Of a DNA stretch of 64,000 bases, positions 1 through 8,793 are shown piece by piece (position 1 is the first letter of the stretch; each line of letters starts with the position of its first letter). The notes beneath the pieces were generated by a model, which had not been told where the DNA came from, did no database searches, and saw nothing but the letters and a program-made list of their open reading frames with translations. The position numbers were made by a program, and so were the translations under genes. Origin of the DNA: Pseudoduganella violaceinigra DSM 15887 (GTDB taxonomy: Bacteria > Pseudomonadota > Gammaproteobacteria > Burkholderiales > Burkholderiaceae_D); NCBI RefSeq assembly GCF_000425385.1, contig NZ_KE384358.1:431390-495389 (forward strand), given 5' to 3'.

Positions 1-601
1 CGGCGTTTTCAATCGCCGAGGTGATCAGCGCCTCATACATCACGGCCTGCGCGGTCCATGGATGTTCGCGGGCCGCGTTTTCATCCATGATGCGCGCCAG
101 CAGCGCCTGGTCCAGCGAGCCCCAATTGACGCCGATGCGCACCGGCTTGTCGTACTTGGCCGCCACTTCGATCATCTGTGCGAACTGGGTGTCGCGCTTG
201 GCGCCCTTGCCCACATTGCCCGGGTTGATGCGGTACTTCGACAGGGCAGCGGCGCAATCGGGGTACTCGGTCAGCAGGGTATGGCCGTTGTAGTGGAAGT
301 CGCCCACCAGCGGCACGTCGATGCCCATCTTGTCCAGCTGGTCGCGGATGTAAGGCACGGCGGCCGCCGCTTCGGGACGGTCCACCGTCAGGCGCACCAG
401 TTCGGAGCCGGCGCGCGCCAGTTCCTTGATCTGGATCGCCGTGCCCACCGCGTCGGCGGTGTCGGTATTGGTCATCGACTGCACCACCACCGGCGCGTCG
501 CCACCGACCCAGATCTTGCGCTCGCCGTGCTGCACCAGCACGCGTCGGCTGGCACGGCGTGCCAGTGGTCCGGAAGGGATCGGGTTGTTGGAAGAAGACA
601 T
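1..601 (-). CDS. ispG: 4-hydroxy-3-methylbut-2-enyl diphosphate synthase IspG, N-terminal part
   Basis: This is the start of IspG (GcpE), the iron-sulfur enzyme that reductively opens methylerythritol cyclodiphosphate to HMBPP in the MEP isoprenoid pathway. About 200 N-terminal residues are visible; the remainder, including the Fe-S cysteines, lies beyond base 1. The frame opens MSSSNNPIPSGPLARR and contains VQSMTNTDTADAV, RLTVDRPEAA and the conserved stretch around GDFHYNGH, RINPGNVGKG and RIGVNWGSLD, all typical of the TIM-barrel half. The ATG at 601 lies 15 bases after the rodZ stop, so it is probably the distal gene of the ndk-side run. Partial only because of the window edge; no sign of damage. 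Confidence 0.95.
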   Translation of the reverse strand, partial: MSSSNNPIPSGPLARRASRRVLVQHGERKIWVGGDAPVVVQSMTNTDTADAVGTAIQIKELARAGSELVRLTVDRPEAAAAVPYIRDQLDKMGIDVPLVGDFHYNGHTLLTEYPDCAAALSKYRINPGNVGKGAKRDTQFAQMIEVAAKYDKPVRIGVNWGSLDQALLARIMDENAAREHPWTAQAVMYEALITSAIENA

Positions 602-616
602 GCTTGGCTACTCTTA

Positions 617-1786
617 TTACTTGATGTTGACGAGAGAATAGGTCTTGCCGGGGCCTTGCGGCAGCGCCAGCGGGCCGCCGGCCAGGCTGGCGCTGACGGC
701 GCCCGGCTTACCGACGATCAGCACATCATTCTCGCGCACGGTGAACGTTTCCGTGCTGCCGGCGCGCGCCATGCGCGCCACCAGTTTAGCCTGTCCGCCG
801 CGGCGGATCTCGAGCCACGAATCTTCCTTTACCGTCAGCACCAGCTTGCCGCCGGCGGCGCCCACGACCGGGGCTTGCGCAGCAGCAGGCGCGGCCGCGG
901 CCGGCGCCGGCGCGGCGGCTGGCGCCACGGCGTTTGGCTTGGCCGGCATCAGGCCCGGCGCAGCGGCCGGCGCGTTGGCAACCGACGGCGTCAGCGCAAG
1001 CGACGGACGATTGGCCGGCGCCAGCACCGGCGCATTTGCCGCCTGGGCCGATGGCGCGGCGCCGACGGCTTCCTGCGCGGCAGGCGGTACTACAGGCGAC
1101 GCGGCAGCACTACCGGCGCCGCCTTGCGCTCCGACGCCGGCCACCGCATCCGGCGCGGAGTTGCTGCCTGGCTGAGGCGGCACGGAAATCAGCGGCACAT
1201 TCGGCGTTTGCAGCGGCACTTCTGCCGGCTGCGCGGCAGGAGGCGCGACCACCACCGGCGGCGCCGGTTCGGACGCTGCCGGGCTGCCGACGGTTGCATG
1301 CGGCGCCAGGTTCAGGGGAGGCAGTACGCCCATCTTCCAGGCCGCCGCCGCGCCGGCCAGCGCCAGCACAGCCACGCCGGCCACGATGGCGCCCAGCGGC
1401 TTGCCATTATTTCGTTCAGTCAGGGAAGGAAAACGCGATTCCTGGAACGAGGCCGTGACCTTGGTCGGGCGCACGGTCGCCGTGGCGTGACCTTCGGCCG
1501 CTTCCACTTCCACCATCGCCACCAGCGGCGCCGGATCCAGCCGCACAGCCTTGGCGTAGGCGCGGATGAAACCGCGCGCCACCGCGCGGTTCGGCAATGC
1601 ATCGATATTCCCTTGCTCAATCGCCAGCACCTGGCGCGGCGCCAGTTTCAGCTGGTCTGCCACCTGCTCGACAGACAGGCCCATGGCCTCGCGTGCCGCC
1701 ACCAGTGCTGCCCCGGGCGCGGAGGCATACTGCTGGCTGACTGGCTTGTCCTGCTCAGAATCCATTCTTTCCCCGTTCTCACTCAT
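617..1786 (-). CDS. rodZ: RodZ-like cytoskeletal membrane protein (HTH + DUF4115)
   Basis: A 389-residue RodZ-type protein linking the MreB cytoskeleton to the cell-wall elongation machinery. Residues about 25-90 form a Cro/RodZ-like helix-turn-helix (ending ARGFIRAYAK). Residues about 131-150 are a single membrane helix. A long Ala/Pro-rich linker follows, then a C-terminal beta domain (about 313-389, with KEDSWLEI), the DUF4115 signature. The ATG at 1786 overlaps the pilW stop and has a GGGG run upstream; a second ATG at 1765 preceded by GGGGAAAGA is an equally good start (382 residues). It sits between pilW and ispG, the usual betaproteobacterial order. The Ala/Pro linker is longer than in E. 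coli RodZ, but such linkers vary. Confidence 0.88.
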   Translation of the reverse strand: MSENGERMDSEQDKPVSQQYASAPGAALVAAREAMGLSVEQVADQLKLAPRQVLAIEQGNIDALPNRAVARGFIRAYAKAVRLDPAPLVAMVEVEAAEGHATATVRPTKVTASFQESRFPSLTERNNGKPLGAIVAGVAVLALAGAAAAWKMGVLPPLNLAPHATVGSPAASEPAPPVVVAPPAAQPAEVPLQTPNVPLISVPPQPGSNSAPDAVAGVGAQGGAGSAAASPVVPPAAQEAVGAAPSAQAANAPVLAPANRPSLALTPSVANAPAAAPGLMPAKPNAVAPAAAPAPAAAAPAAAQAPVVGAAGGKLVLTVKEDSWLEIRRGGQAKLVARMARAGSTETFTVRENDVLIVGKPGAVSASLAGGPLALPQGPGKTYSLVNIK

Positions 1787-2594
1787 CAAACGCCCCACGT
1801 TGATACGCTGCGAATTCCGCCGAATCGGCGTGATGTCGCCGCAACTGGGTCGCGAAGCCCTGCTCCGCGCCCTCGTCGCCCATCTTGCGCTGCACCTTGA
1901 TTCCCAGCCACAGCACGTCGGCCGGCAGGGCATCCAGCTTGGCCGTCTTGCTGACCTGGTTCATGAAGAAGCTGGAGCGCGGATAGTCGCGCCGCGCATA
2001 GTACACCTTGGCCAGACCGATATTCGTCTCCGGCACATCGGGCGCCAGCTTCAAGGCCTGCAGCAGGTAGCGCTCGGCCAGGTCGACGTTCTTGATCTTC
2101 AGCGCGCAATTGCCGGCATTGTTCAAGGCGCCGGCCGGCGACTGGTAATTGCGGTTCGCCAGCGCGGTATCGAAATGCTTGAACGATTCCTGGATGCGGT
2201 CGTGCTGGCACAGGAAGGAACCGTAATTATTGTTCAGGTCCGGGTCGGTCGGCGCCAGCTTCAAGGCTTGCAGGAAGTTGTCGTTGGCCAGCTCCTTCTC
2301 CTCCATCCGCATGTAGATGATGGCGCGCAGGCCATACCCGTTCGGATTCTGCGGATCGGCGGCGATCGCCTTCTTCACTTCATCGAGCGCCACCGGATAG
2401 TTGGCCTGTTCGAAATAGCCGGCCGCCAGCTGCAGGCGGATCTCGGCGCGTTTTTGCGCGGACGTCTGGTCGGAGGCGGTTTTCAGTTCTTCTTTGCCAC
2501 TGGGGCCTTGCCCCAAAGTCGCGCAGCCCGCTAATACCCCGGCCAGCGCGACCGCGGCCAGGCACTTGAAGCGGCGCTGGGCGAAATCGGTCAT
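1779..2594 (-). CDS. pilW: Type IV pilus biogenesis lipoprotein PilW/PilF
   Basis: A 271-residue outer-membrane lipoprotein with tetratricopeptide repeats, the pilotin-like factor needed for PilQ secretin multimerisation and pilus stability. A signal peptide ends in the lipobox LAGC (Cys24). Several TPR units follow from about residue 50, including YFEQANYPVALDEVKKA and LLQALKLAPDVPETN. The start overlaps the rlmN stop by one base (TGATG), indicating translational coupling, and the 3' end overlaps the candidate rodZ start. The rlmN-pilW-rodZ-ispG order is conserved in beta- and gammaproteobacteria, which supports the call. Confidence 0.9.
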   Translation of the reverse strand: MTDFAQRRFKCLAAVALAGVLAGCATLGQGPSGKEELKTASDQTSAQKRAEIRLQLAAGYFEQANYPVALDEVKKAIAADPQNPNGYGLRAIIYMRMEEKELANDNFLQALKLAPTDPDLNNNYGSFLCQHDRIQESFKHFDTALANRNYQSPAGALNNAGNCALKIKNVDLAERYLLQALKLAPDVPETNIGLAKVYYARRDYPRSSFFMNQVSKTAKLDALPADVLWLGIKVQRKMGDEGAEQGFATQLRRHHADSAEFAAYQRGAFDE

Positions 2595-3766
2595 CAGGAA
2601 CGAATCTCCACAATCTTGCCGAAATCGGCGCCGTACTTCTTCTGGTATTCGGTCATCTTTTCCATCCGTTCAGCCACGCGGGTGCGGTCTTTCACTTCGC
2701 CCGCCAGCTGCCCGCAAGCCGCGTCGATATCATCGCCGCGGGTCTTGCGAATGGTGGTTACGATGCCCGCATTCATCAGAATTTCAGCGAAGGCCTTGAT
2801 GCGCGGATTCTTGGAGCGCAGCAGACCCGATTCCGGGAAGGGGTTGAAAGGAATAAGGTTGAACTTGCAGTTAACACCGAACTCCGGGTGGTTCACCAGC
2901 GCGATCAGCTCGCGCGCGTGCTCGTCGGAGTCGTTGTAGTTATCGAGCATGCAGTACTCGAATGTGATGAAGTCGCGCGGGGCGAACTCCAGGTAGCGCT
3001 TGCACGCCGCCAGCAGTTCCTTCAGCGGGTACTTCTTGTTCAGCGGGACCAGCTCGTCGCGCAGCTTGTCGTTGGAGGCGTGCAGCGATACCGCCAGCGC
3101 CACCGGCACATCCTGCGACAGCTTGTCGATATTCGGCACCACGCCCGAGGTGGACAGGGTCACGCGGCGGCGCGACAGGCCGTAGGCGTTATCGTCCAGC
3201 ATCAGCTTGAGCGCGGTGGCGGTTGGTCCGTAATTCAGCAGCGGCTCGCCCATGCCCATCATCACCACGTTGGTGATCTGGCGTTCGCCTTTCGGCCCGG
3301 GTTCGATGCCCTTCGTCGCGCGCAGCGCGAATTCAGCCATCCACAGCTGGCCGATGATTTCGCCCACGGTCAGGTTGCGGTTGAAGCCCTGCTTGCCGGT
3401 CGAGCAGAAACGGCAGTTCACGGCGCAGCCGGCCTGGGTCGAGATGCACAGCGTGCCGCGGTTTTCTTCCGGGATGAACACGGTTTCCACGGCGTTGCCA
3501 TTGCCCACGTCCACCAGCCATTTGCGGGTGCCGTCGGCGGAAGTATGGTCGCTGATGACGGCCGGCGCCACGATGTGGGCGCGCGTCTTCAGCTTCTCGC
3601 GCAAGGACTTGGCGAGGTCGGTCATGCTGTCAAAGTCGGCGGCGCCAAACTGGTGGATCCAACGCTGCAGCTGTTTGGCACGGAAAGGCTTCTCCCCCAG
3701 CTCGGCGCAGTAGGCGACTAGTTGTTCCGGATCGAAATCCAGCAAGTTGGTGAGGGACGTTTCCAT
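2594..3766 (-). CDS. rlmN: Dual-specificity RNA methyltransferase RlmN
   Basis: A 390-residue radical-SAM enzyme that methylates C2 of A2503 in 23S rRNA and A37 in some tRNAs. The radical-SAM cluster motif CxxxCxxC is at residues 114-121 (C114, C118, C121). The resting-methyl-carrier region near the C terminus shows GDDIDAACGQLAG. Other landmarks are VVMMGMGEPLLNY and RRVTLSTSGVVP. Length matches the family. It lies 95 bases downstream of ndk, behind a terminator-like hairpin, and is coupled to pilW. Confidence 0.97.
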   Translation of the reverse strand: METSLTNLLDFDPEQLVAYCAELGEKPFRAKQLQRWIHQFGAADFDSMTDLAKSLREKLKTRAHIVAPAVISDHTSADGTRKWLVDVGNGNAVETVFIPEENRGTLCISTQAGCAVNCRFCSTGKQGFNRNLTVGEIIGQLWMAEFALRATKGIEPGPKGERQITNVVMMGMGEPLLNYGPTATALKLMLDDNAYGLSRRRVTLSTSGVVPNIDKLSQDVPVALAVSLHASNDKLRDELVPLNKKYPLKELLAACKRYLEFAPRDFITFEYCMLDNYNDSDEHARELIALVNHPEFGVNCKFNLIPFNPFPESGLLRSKNPRIKAFAEILMNAGIVTTIRKTRGDDIDAACGQLAGEVKDRTRVAERMEKMTEYQKKYGADFGKIVEIRS

Positions 3767-3793
3767 GCTTTTTTACTCAATTTCAAAAACGGC

Positions 3794-3822
3794 TTTGCCC
3801 CGGACCAGGGGACCGGGGCAAA
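3794..3822 (-). terminator. Hairpin between ndk and rlmN, likely ndk terminator
   Basis: A perfect 10-bp stem (TTTGCCCCGG / CCGGGGCAAA) with a 9-base loop lies about 40 bases past the ndk stop. On the minus strand it is followed shortly by GCCGTTTTTG. It probably ends or attenuates ndk transcription before rlmN. The T-run is short and offset, so read-through is possible. Confidence 0.6.
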
Positions 3823-3861
3823 CGCGCAATACTACTTTACTACATTACAACCGCAAATAAA

Positions 3862-4287
3862 TTAACGGGAGTAAACGTTCAGGGCTGGGAAGTAGTAGGC
3901 GATTTCCACAGCGGCGGTTTCAGCGGCGTCGGAGCCGTGAACAGCGTTGGCGTCGATGGAGTCAGCGAAATCAGCACGGATGGTGCCTTTTTCTGCCTTC
4001 TTCGGGTCGGTGGCGCCCATCAGGTCGCGGTTTTTCAGGATCGCGCCTTCGCCTTCCAGAACCTGGATCATCACAGGACCGGAAACCATGAAGTCAACCA
4101 GATCCTTGAAGAATGGACGCTCGCGGTGCACAGCGTAGAAGCCTTCGGCTTCAGCGCGTGACAGCTGAACCATACGGGCTGCGATCACTTTCAGGCCTGC
4201 GCCTTCGAAACGGCTGTAGATCTGGCCGATCACGTTCTTGGCTACTGCGTCAGGTTTGATGATCGACAGGGTGCGTTCGATTGCCAT
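3862..4287 (-). CDS. ndk: Nucleoside diphosphate kinase
   Basis: A 141-residue Ndk, which transfers the gamma phosphate of ATP to other NDPs through a phospho-histidine. The active-site His117 lies in NAVHGSDAAE. The start region MAIERTLSIIKPDAV and the RPFF segment are canonical. I chose the ATG at 4287 because GGAG lies about 8 bases upstream and the family begins here; an in-frame extension of 19 residues further upstream has no family support. Length is standard for proteobacterial Ndk. Confidence 0.98.
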   Translation of the reverse strand: MAIERTLSIIKPDAVAKNVIGQIYSRFEGAGLKVIAARMVQLSRAEAEGFYAVHRERPFFKDLVDFMVSGPVMIQVLEGEGAILKNRDLMGATDPKKAEKGTIRADFADSIDANAVHGSDAAETAAVEIAYYFPALNVYSR

Positions 4288-4494
4288 TATGAAAAACTCC
4301 AATAAAAAGAAAGGTTTAAAACAAGAAATTAGATTCTCGATCAACCCTAGATTTTAACATAGTTCACTCTATATACCTAAGGAATCGCAGTGAAGAGCCC
4401 GGCGCCGGACTTATATGGGCTTCCCTTACGGGGTTTTAAGTATTTCCTAAGGCAGAAAGCCCCCATCCGGTCGTCGGCATGCTATGCTTTTTAA

Positions 4495-4503
4495 TAAAGG
4501 AGG
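4495..4503 (+). promoter_or_regulatory. Strong Shine-Dalgarno of the BAX-inhibitor-like gene
   Basis: AAAGGAGG lies about 10 bases before the ATG at 4513 and fixes the start. A TATGCT hexamer just upstream (around 4483) could be a -10 element, but no convincing -35 accompanies it. Confidence 0.6.
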
Positions 4504-4512
4504 CATTTAATC

Positions 4513-5196
4513 ATGCAAAACGTACATCATTTCGGTAGTGCAGTCGCAACCGACAACGCAGTCATCCGCAATCGCGTGCTGCGCAATACTTACTGGCTGC
4601 TGGCCCTGTCGATGATCCCGACCGTGCTGGGCGCCGCCATCGGCGTCATGTTCGGCGTGCCGATCCCGCGCGGCTTCATGGGCGCCCTGCTGTTCCTGGG
4701 GATCGCCTTCGGCTTCTTCTACGCCATTGAAAAGAACAAGGATTCCGGACTGGGCGTGGCCCTGCTGCTGGGCTTCACCTTCTTCATGGGCCTGATGCTG
4801 ACGCCGCTGCTCCAGCGCACCCTGGGCTTCAGCAACGGCGCCACCCTGATCATGACCGCGTTTGGCGGTACCGCCGCCGTGTTCGCCGGTCTGGCCAGCT
4901 ACGCCACGGTGACCAAGCGTGATTTCTCGATGATGGGCAAATGGCTGTTCGCCGGCGTGATCGTGCTGATGCTGGCATCCATCGCCAATATCTTCCTGCA
5001 CATGAGCGTACTGTCGATCGTGATCTCGGTGATGGTGATCGCCGTCTTCTCGGCCTACATCCTGTTCGACGTGCAGCGCATCGTCAACGGCGGCGAAACC
5101 AACTACGTCTCCGCCACCCTGGCCCTGTACCTGGACGTGTACAACATCTTCACCGCCCTGCTGAACCTGCTGGGCCTGGCCGGCGACCGCGACTAA
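4513..5196 (+). CDS. BAX inhibitor-1 / YccA family membrane protein
   Basis: A 227-residue polytopic inner-membrane protein of the UPF0005 / BI-1 family (YccA, YbhL). Family members are small-ion or calcium-leak-like membrane proteins; YccA modulates FtsH in E. coli. About seven hydrophobic helices are visible, with the family signature GLASYATVTKRDFS in the middle and YILFDVQRIVNGGE followed by YLDVYNIFTALLNLLG at the C terminus. The gene stands alone between divergent ndk and convergent rlmD and has a strong RBS and its own terminator, so it is probably monocistronic. Confidence 0.93.
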   Translation: MQNVHHFGSAVATDNAVIRNRVLRNTYWLLALSMIPTVLGAAIGVMFGVPIPRGFMGALLFLGIAFGFFYAIEKNKDSGLGVALLLGFTFFMGLMLTPLLQRTLGFSNGATLIMTAFGGTAAVFAGLASYATVTKRDFSMMGKWLFAGVIVLMLASIANIFLHMSVLSIVISVMVIAVFSAYILFDVQRIVNGGETNYVSATLALYLDVYNIFTALLNLLGLAGDRD

Positions 5197-5212
5197 GCGC
5201 ACCCGCTCCCTG

Positions 5213-5239
5213 AAAAAGCCGGCAAACGCCGGCTTTTTT
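5213..5239 (+). terminator. Rho-independent terminator after the BAX-inhibitor-like gene
   Basis: AAAAAGCCGGC, loop AAAC, GCCGGCTTTTTT: an A/T-flanked GC stem with a T-run 17 bases after the stop codon. The A-rich left arm lets it work in both directions, but rlmD ends 212 bases away, so it serves mainly the plus-strand gene. Confidence 0.9.
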
Positions 5240-5451
5240 CTTTGCTGCGCACCTTGGCGGCATCGCAATCCGTGACCGCACGATAGGCGAACACTTATGG
5301 CATCGCTAGCCGCCGGCGCCTATCATGGGCGGCATGACCGGAACGATCAGCATCCTTCTTCGTATCTTGGAAAGGCTGGCCTGAGCCCTCCTCCTCCGGC
5401 ATACATGACCAGCGGACAGTCTTCCGTGGAGGGCCTGCCCGCTGAATCTCC

Positions 5452-6792
5452 TTATTCCAAGTCGAACACCGCCATCGATTCCACGTGGGAGGTGTGCGGG
5501 AACATATTCATCACACCGGCCTGGGACATACGGTAGCCGGCGCGGTGCACCAGCACGCCGGCATCGCGCGCCAGGGTGGACGGCGAGCAGGAAACGTAGA
5601 CGATACGCTTTGGCAGCATGTCCGGATTCGATTCCTTCAGCTCGGCCAGCGCCAGCGACAGCGCCATGGCGCCGTCGCGCGGCGGGTCGATCAGCATGCG
5701 GTCGAATTTACCCAGGGCGATCAGGTCATCCTTGGTGATTTCGAACAGGTTGCGGCACTGGAAGGTGGTATGGCCATCGACGCCGTTCACCTTGGCGTTG
5801 GCCAGCGCGCGCTCGGTCAGCGCGGTCGAGCCTTCGATACCGACCACTTCGCGCGCCTGGGTCGCCAGCGGTAGCGTGAAGTTGCCCAGGCCGCAGAACA
5901 GGTCGGCCACGCGCTCGTCCTTCTGCACGTCCAGCAGGCGCAGCGCCTTATGCACCAGCACGCGGTTGATGTGGTGGTTCACCTGGGTGAAATCGGTCGG
6001 CTTGAACGGCATCTTGATGCCGAATTCCGGCAGCGTGTAATACAGCTCCTTGCCTGCCGGGTAGAACGGATAGGCGGTGTCCGGGCCTTTGGGCTGCAGC
6101 CACCACTGGATCTTGTATTGGTCGGCAAAGGCTTTCAGCTTGTCTTCGTCGCCCTCGCCCAGCGCCACCATATTGCGCATCACCAGAACGGTATTGTCCT
6201 CACCCACCGCCAACTCGATCTGCGGCACCTTGTCGAAGATGGTCAGCGAGTGGATCAGGGCGCGCAGCGGCATCATCATGTCCGACACGTGCTTGGGCAG
6301 GATCTGGCAGCTCTGGATGTCGGCCACGAACACCGATTTCTTTTCGTGGAAACCGACCAGCACCGTGCCCTTCTTGGCCACATAACGCGCGGACAGGCGT
6401 GCGCGGTAGCGGTAGCCCCAGGTCGGGCCGTACATCGGGCGCATCATGGTGTCGGACTTGACCTTGGACAGGTGCCACAGGTTGTCCTCCAGCACGCGCT
6501 GCTTGATCGCCACCTGGGCCGAAGCGTCCAGGTGCTGCATGGAGCAGCCGCCGCAGACGTCAAAGTGCTCGCACTTCGGCTGGACGCGCATCGACGATTC
6601 CTTGTGCAGCGCCGTCATGCGGCCCTGCTCCCAGTTCTTCTTCTTGCGCAGCAGCTCGAAGCTGACTTTTTCGCCCGGCAGCGCGCCTTCGATGAAGACG
6701 ACCTTACCCGGCGAACCGTCTTCGTTCTCGATGTGGCCAACGCCACGGGCATCCATGTCCAGGGATTTGATTTCGACGATGTTGTCTTGCAT
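5452..6792 (-). CDS. rlmD: 23S rRNA (uracil-1939-C5)-methyltransferase RlmD
   Basis: A 446-residue TrmA/RumA-family methyltransferase. The N-terminal TRAM domain (about residues 3-62) is followed by the Fe-S ligands CEHFDVCGGC (C74, C80, C83) and a fourth cysteine near residue 162 (QSCQIL). The SAM-binding core contains DLFCGLGNFTLPLA, and the catalytic cysteine lies in VYVSCSPSTLARD. It is about 70 bases downstream of rpoS on the same strand, an arrangement common in this group. Confidence 0.95.
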   Translation of the reverse strand: MQDNIVEIKSLDMDARGVGHIENEDGSPGKVVFIEGALPGEKVSFELLRKKKNWEQGRMTALHKESSMRVQPKCEHFDVCGGCSMQHLDASAQVAIKQRVLEDNLWHLSKVKSDTMMRPMYGPTWGYRYRARLSARYVAKKGTVLVGFHEKKSVFVADIQSCQILPKHVSDMMMPLRALIHSLTIFDKVPQIELAVGEDNTVLVMRNMVALGEGDEDKLKAFADQYKIQWWLQPKGPDTAYPFYPAGKELYYTLPEFGIKMPFKPTDFTQVNHHINRVLVHKALRLLDVQKDERVADLFCGLGNFTLPLATQAREVVGIEGSTALTERALANAKVNGVDGHTTFQCRNLFEITKDDLIALGKFDRMLIDPPRDGAMALSLALAELKESNPDMLPKRIVYVSCSPSTLARDAGVLVHRAGYRMSQAGVMNMFPHTSHVESMAVFDLE

Positions 6793-6859
6793 AGCGATTA
6801 AGATTGCAGCCGGCGCATTGCGCGCCCAAAGCCCGCTATGATAGCAGAGAAGCTGCCTC

Positions 6860-7870
6860 TTAAAGCAGCGAATCGCGGACCACGCCGCGCGCCGCCATTG
6901 CCCGCTTCAGCTTGACCAGTGCTTCCTGCTGGATCTGGCGCACCCGTTCGCGGGTCACGCCCATTTCCTCGGCCAGGGTCTCCAGCGTGGCGGGATCGTC
7001 GTTATCCAGCCCGAAGCGCCGCATGATGACGATGCGCTGCTTGTCCGGCAGCTTGGTCAGCCAGTCCCGCACCAGCACCGTCATTTCATGGTGCTCGGCG
7101 CGCGCGTCCGGCGAGTCCTCCGAATCGCCCGGCAGCATGTCCATCAGCGAGGACTGCGGATCGTTGTCCAGCGGCGCGTCGAGCGAGGTGGCATGCTCGG
7201 ACAAGGCCAGGATATCCTGCACCTCCTCCACCGGCCGCCCCACCAGGTCGGCGATATCCTCCGCTGTGGCATCCTTGCCGTTGTGGTGCTGCGCTTCCAG
7301 GTGGTACTTCCCGCGCAGGATCTGGTTCAATTCGCGCACCATGTGTACCGGCAGGCGCACCGTGCGCGCCTGGTTCATGATGGCGCGCTCGATGCTCTGG
7401 CGGATCCACCAGGTGGCGTACGTGGAGAACCGGAAGCCGCGCTCCGGTTCGAACTTGTCGATGGCGCGCATCAGGCCGATGTTGCCCTCCTCGATCATGT
7501 CGAGCAGGACCACGCCGCGGTTGATGTAATGCTTGGCGATCGACACCACCAGCCGCAGGTTATGTTCGATCATGGTCTGGCGCGCGGAGAAGTCCCCTTG
7601 CTTGGCCAGGGTGGCGAAATGCACTTCCTGCGGCGCCGTCAGCAGCGGACGGGTGCCGATCTGGTTCAGGTAGTGCTGGGTGGTGTCGGTGGAGAGCTCC
7701 GCCGCCAGCACTTTTTTCAGCTCGTCGACGGTCTCGAGGACGGCGTTGCCTTCGACCGCAACCTCGCCGTCCCCCTCATTGGAATCGATGGCTACTTCAT
7801 CGATCGGCTCGTCCGGGAATTCCTCAGGAATCGAGTCGTCTTCCAGTTGGTCATTCGGCGAGCGTGTCAT
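6860..7870 (-). CDS. rpoS: RNA polymerase sigma factor RpoS
   Basis: A 336-residue sigma-70 family factor for stationary phase and general stress. Region 1.2 (TTQHYLNQIG), region 2 (EHNLRLVVSIAKHYINRG, DMIEEGNIGLMRAIDKFE, ATWWIRQSIERAI), region 3 (LPVHMVRELNQILR) and region 4 (RFGLDNDDPATLEEL-like, GVTRERVRQIQQEAL) are all present. An acidic N-terminal extension of about 60 residues precedes region 1.2. It begins 10 bases after nlpD, so a promoter inside nlpD, as in enterobacteria, is likely but not visible to me. The spacing from any SD is poor, hinting at translational control. Confidence 0.97.
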   Translation of the reverse strand: MTRSPNDQLEDDSIPEEFPDEPIDEVAIDSNEGDGEVAVEGNAVLETVDELKKVLAAELSTDTTQHYLNQIGTRPLLTAPQEVHFATLAKQGDFSARQTMIEHNLRLVVSIAKHYINRGVVLLDMIEEGNIGLMRAIDKFEPERGFRFSTYATWWIRQSIERAIMNQARTVRLPVHMVRELNQILRGKYHLEAQHHNGKDATAEDIADLVGRPVEEVQDILALSEHATSLDAPLDNDPQSSLMDMLPGDSEDSPDARAEHHEMTVLVRDWLTKLPDKQRIVIMRRFGLDNDDPATLETLAEEMGVTRERVRQIQQEALVKLKRAMAARGVVRDSLL

Positions 7871-7880
7871 GGGTGCTTAT

Positions 7881-8777
7881 CTAGCGGTTAGGCAGGAATT
7901 TCGATGGATCCACCGGCTTGCCCTGCTGCCTTATCTCAAAGTGCAGCTTGACCGTGTCGGTATCGGAGTCCCCCATTTCAGCAATTGCCTGCCCCCTGCG
8001 CACCTCCTGGCCTTCCTTCACCAGGATGGCGCGGTTATGGGCATAGGCCGACAACAGGCTGTTACTGTGCTTCACAATGACGAGATTACCATATCCGCGG
8101 ATGCCGCTACCGGCATACATCACTTTTCCTCGCTCCGCAGCCAACACTTGTTGTCCCGCGCGGCCGGCGATATCGATGCCCTTGTTCTTCCCTTCGTCGA
8201 ACTGGCCCACAATGCGCCCGTCGGAAGGCCAGGTCCAGGTCAGGTCGCGGTCTTCCGCGCTCATGGCCGACGCGGGCGCCGGCGCAGGGGCCGGCGCTGG
8301 CGCCGCACTGGCCATCTGGACCGGTTTTTCGGACCGTTCTTCGTTTTTCTGCAATTCCGCCACGGCGGACTCTGAATAGACGCGTTTTTCCCCCTTCGGC
8401 GTCGATTTGCGCGGCGGCGGCGGGGTCTTTTCGATCTGCGGCGGGGCCGGTACGGACGCGGTCTGCACGCCTTCCGGCGGCGCCAGTTTCAACACCTGGT
8501 CAACCTTGATATCGTCCGGGTTGGACAGGCTGTTCCAGGCCGCCAGCTCGCGGTAATTCAGGCCGCGGTCGAAGGCGATGCGGATCAGGGTATCGCCCTT
8601 GCGGACGGTGTAATAGCCTTCCTTGTCTTTCGTCTCCTCCACCGGGGCAGCTTTCGGCTGCGGAGTCAGATTCGATGCCGAGCGGTCCACGACCGGGGCC
8701 GGGGTATTCACGGTCGTACACGCGGTCAGTACGGCCAGCGAGGCCGCCGTCAGTAAAAGGGAATATTTCTTCGTCAT
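7881..8777 (-). CDS. nlpD: NlpD-type LysM / LytM-domain lipoprotein
   Basis: A 298-residue outer-membrane lipoprotein of the NlpD/EnvC group, which activates periplasmic amidases during septum splitting. The signal peptide ends in a lipobox (LTACTT). A LysM repeat follows (YTVRKGDTLIRIAFDRG), then a Pro/Ala-rich linker and a C-terminal M23/LytM fold. The zinc motif HxxxD appears as KGIDIAG, so this domain is probably catalytically dead, as expected for an activator. I chose the ATG at 8777 because it begins a proper signal peptide; the longer frame does not. Located directly upstream of rpoS, the classical position. Confidence 0.93.
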   Translation of the reverse strand: MTKKYSLLLTAASLAVLTACTTVNTPAPVVDRSASNLTPQPKAAPVEETKDKEGYYTVRKGDTLIRIAFDRGLNYRELAAWNSLSNPDDIKVDQVLKLAPPEGVQTASVPAPPQIEKTPPPPRKSTPKGEKRVYSESAVAELQKNEERSEKPVQMASAAPAPAPAPAPASAMSAEDRDLTWTWPSDGRIVGQFDEGKNKGIDIAGRAGQQVLAAERGKVMYAGSGIRGYGNLVIVKHSNSLLSAYAHNRAILVKEGQEVRRGQAIAEMGDSDTDTVKLHFEIRQQGKPVDPSKFLPNR

Positions 8778-8793
8778 TCTATAAGTCTGTGTG

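Noticed and set aside
62..1900. A 612-residue plus-strand frame over ispG and rodZ
   Set aside because: Arg/His-rich antisense frame across two genes, typical GC artefact.
5297..5536. A 79-residue plus-strand frame after the BAX-inhibitor-like gene
   Set aside because: No SD, no recognisable fold, overlaps the end of rlmD.
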